Assembly: GCA_004557805.1 (NCBI GenBank)
Contig: SFFS01000171.1
Coordinates: forward strand, 1 to 5,292
From: Clostridiales bacterium
GTDB taxonomy: Bacteria > Bacillota > Clostridia > Christensenellales > Aristaeellaceae
Reading direction: 5' to 3'
Length of the DNA: 5,292 nucleotides
This document shows, piece after piece, positions 3,959-5,292 of this stretch (position 1 is the first letter of the stretch; each line of letters begins with the position of its first letter). The position numbers and the translations under genes are program-made. The notes under the pieces were generated by a model, which worked only from the letters and a program-made list of their open reading frames with translations, was not told where the DNA came from and made no database searches.

Positions 3959-5292
3959 TTACGACGCTTCCTCCAGCTTGACCGACACCATGCGCGACAC
4001 GCCGCGCTCCTCCATCGCCACGCCGTAAAGCGCCTGACAGCGCTCCATCGTGCCGCGGCGGTGGGTGACGACGATAAACTGCGTATCCTTCGCCAGCTCG
4101 TTGAGCGTATCGGCGAAGTTGGCGACATTCGCTTCGTCCAGCGCGGCCTCGATTTCATCGAGGATGCAGAACGGCGTGGGCTTGAGCTCCAGCATTGCGA
4201 ACAGCAGAGCGATGGCCGTCAGCGCGCGTTCGCCGCCCGAAAGCAGCGAAAGCAGCTGCAGCTTCTTTCCCGGCGGTTCGGCAACGATATCGATGCCGCA
4301 GCCGAGCACGTCGTGCTCGTCGGTAAGCCGCAGTTCCGCGCGGCCGCCGCCGAACAGCTTCGTAAACGCCGTGCCGAAGAAGCCGTTGAGCATTGCGAAC
4401 CGCTTGCGGAAGCGGGACTCCATCTGCGAGAGCAGGCTGGAGATGATATCCTGCAGGTCGTCCGCGGCCTTGAGCAGATCCTGCTTCTGCGCGTCGAGCA
4501 TATCGAAGCGCTCTTTCGTCGTCTGATACGCTTCGACGGCGTTGACGTTGACCGTGCCCATCGCGCGGATTTCGGTACGGATGTCGGCGATTTGCTTGTC
4601 CGCTTCGCGCAGATTGAAATCGTCGCGGCGGAACTGCTCCGCTCCGGCGTAGGTCAGCTCGTATTCGTTCCAGATGCGGTCCTGAAGCGATTTCAGATCG
4701 CCCTCGGCGCGCACGAGCTGGATTTCAAACTTGTGGCTCTTGTCGCCGCCCTCGGCGGCCTGGCTGCGCAGCGCTTCCAGCTCGCCCGTGAGCCTGCGCG
4801 CGTCGGCCTGCGCGGCGCGGTGCTTTTCGTTGAGCGCTTCGTGGCGCTTGCGCGCGGCGGCCAGCTTTTCTTCCAGACCGGCCGCTTCGCGTTCGCCCTC
4901 GCGAAGGCGCGCTTCGTCGTCGAGCTGGCGGCCCGATTCGGCGGCGCGCTCGCGTTCGCGCGTCTCGCGTTCGCGAAGAAGGCGTTCGCTTTCCTGGCGG
5001 AGCCGTTCGCCCTCGCGGCGCGCGGCGTCCAGTTCGCGCTCCTGCGCGGCCACGGCCACGCGCTTATCGGCGCTTTCGCCGTGCAGCGCTTCCACGCGGG
5101 CGCGCGCCTGCGTGAGCAGCTGCTGGATGCGCACCGTTTCAGCCTGCATGCCTTCGTGGTCGGTGCTGTCGCCCGACTGCGCCTGCTCGGCCTGCCGGAT
5201 CTGCTCGTCGATGTCGGAAAGGTTCTCCTGAATCTGCTCGACGAGCAGCGCCGCTTTTTCCTCGCGCGCGTCGTGCTCGGCAAGGGCCGCCT
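3959..5292 (-). CDS. smc: Chromosome segregation ATPase SMC, C-terminal part (5' end beyond the window)
   Basis: SMC dimers with ScpA and ScpB form the bacterial condensin that compacts and separates sister chromosomes. The window holds the last 443 codons; full Firmicutes SMC is about 1,180-1,190 residues, so the N-terminal head, hinge and part of the coiled coil lie to the right. Residues 1 to about 235 of the fragment are a charged E/R/A/Q-rich coiled coil. The C-terminal head follows: MGTVNVNAVEAY (about 244-255), the ABC signature LSGGERALTA (350-359), Walker B with D-loop CILDEIEAALDEANV (about 375-389) and the switch histidine in VVTHRRGTME (His410). All ATPase residues expected in this half are intact, and the TAA stop is at 3961-3959. 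The same frame is open to the window edge. The neighbour downstream is ftsY, the classic Firmicutes order, with rnc expected upstream. Confidence 0.97.
   Translation of the reverse strand, partial: AALAEHDAREEKAALLVEQIQENLSDIDEQIRQAEQAQSGDSTDHEGMQAETVRIQQLLTQARARVEALHGESADKRVAVAAQERELDAARREGERLRQESERLLRERETRERERAAESGRQLDDEARLREGEREAAGLEEKLAAARKRHEALNEKHRAAQADARRLTGELEALRSQAAEGGDKSHKFEIQLVRAEGDLKSLQDRIWNEYELTYAGAEQFRRDDFNLREADKQIADIRTEIRAMGTVNVNAVEAYQTTKERFDMLDAQKQDLLKAADDLQDIISSLLSQMESRFRKRFAMLNGFFGTAFTKLFGGGRAELRLTDEHDVLGCGIDIVAEPPGKKLQLLSLLSGGERALTAIALLFAMLELKPTPFCILDEIEAALDEANVANFADTLNELAKDTQFIVVTHRRGTMERCQALYGVAMEERGVSRMVSVKLEEAS

Overview
The window is a stretch of a fairly GC-rich Gram-positive genome. 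It is most likely an uncultured Clostridia-type member of the Firmicutes, probably gut-associated. This rests on the smc-ftsY gene order, an FtsY with almost no acidic leader, a CtsR-type heat-shock operator, strong AGGAGG ribosome binding sites and a TnpV-family gene. Every convincing gene lies on the minus strand, so transcription runs from high to low coordinates.

Right part (3959-5292): the C-terminal 443 codons of the chromosome condensation ATPase SMC, with coiled-coil arm and complete C-terminal head. Next, 3291-3958 is a gene-free spacer of about 670 bp, unusually long for an smc-ftsY junction. It is filled by a degenerate tandem repeat (three units of about 156-171 bp plus partial ends) and bounded by two copies of one hairpin in opposite orientation. 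Then comes ftsY (2394-3290), the SRP receptor GTPase, complete and with a strong RBS. Its stop overlaps the start of an rlmD-type 23S rRNA uracil-5 methyltransferase (2394 down to 758).

The rlmD reading frame is broken by an apparent one-base deletion near 1272/1273, just before the DPPRKG motif. As sequenced, the catalytic Cys and Glu lie in a second reading frame. That second frame also carries an extension of about 95 residues beyond the normal RlmD end, and GC content drops visibly there. A complete tnpV-like gene (332-730) follows after 27 bp. The extension plus tnpV look like accessory DNA at the 3' end of a housekeeping operon.

Left part (1-331): a short intergenic stretch with a U-tailed hairpin pointing rightward, then a near-consensus SigA promoter overlapped by a near-perfect CtsR operator. 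The promoter fires leftward into a leader of about 120 nt, which holds a possible 32-codon small ORF and a hairpin touching the Shine-Dalgarno. The start of a heat-shock gene (first 8-9 codons only; perhaps clpP) runs off the left edge.

Functionally, smc, ftsY and rlmD are chromosome-segregation, protein-targeting and ribosome-modification housekeeping genes. The left edge is a separate stress-regulated unit. No complete novel system is evident. The points most worth a second look are the broken, extended rlmD with its tnpV neighbour, the spacer repeat array, and the CtsR-controlled leader.
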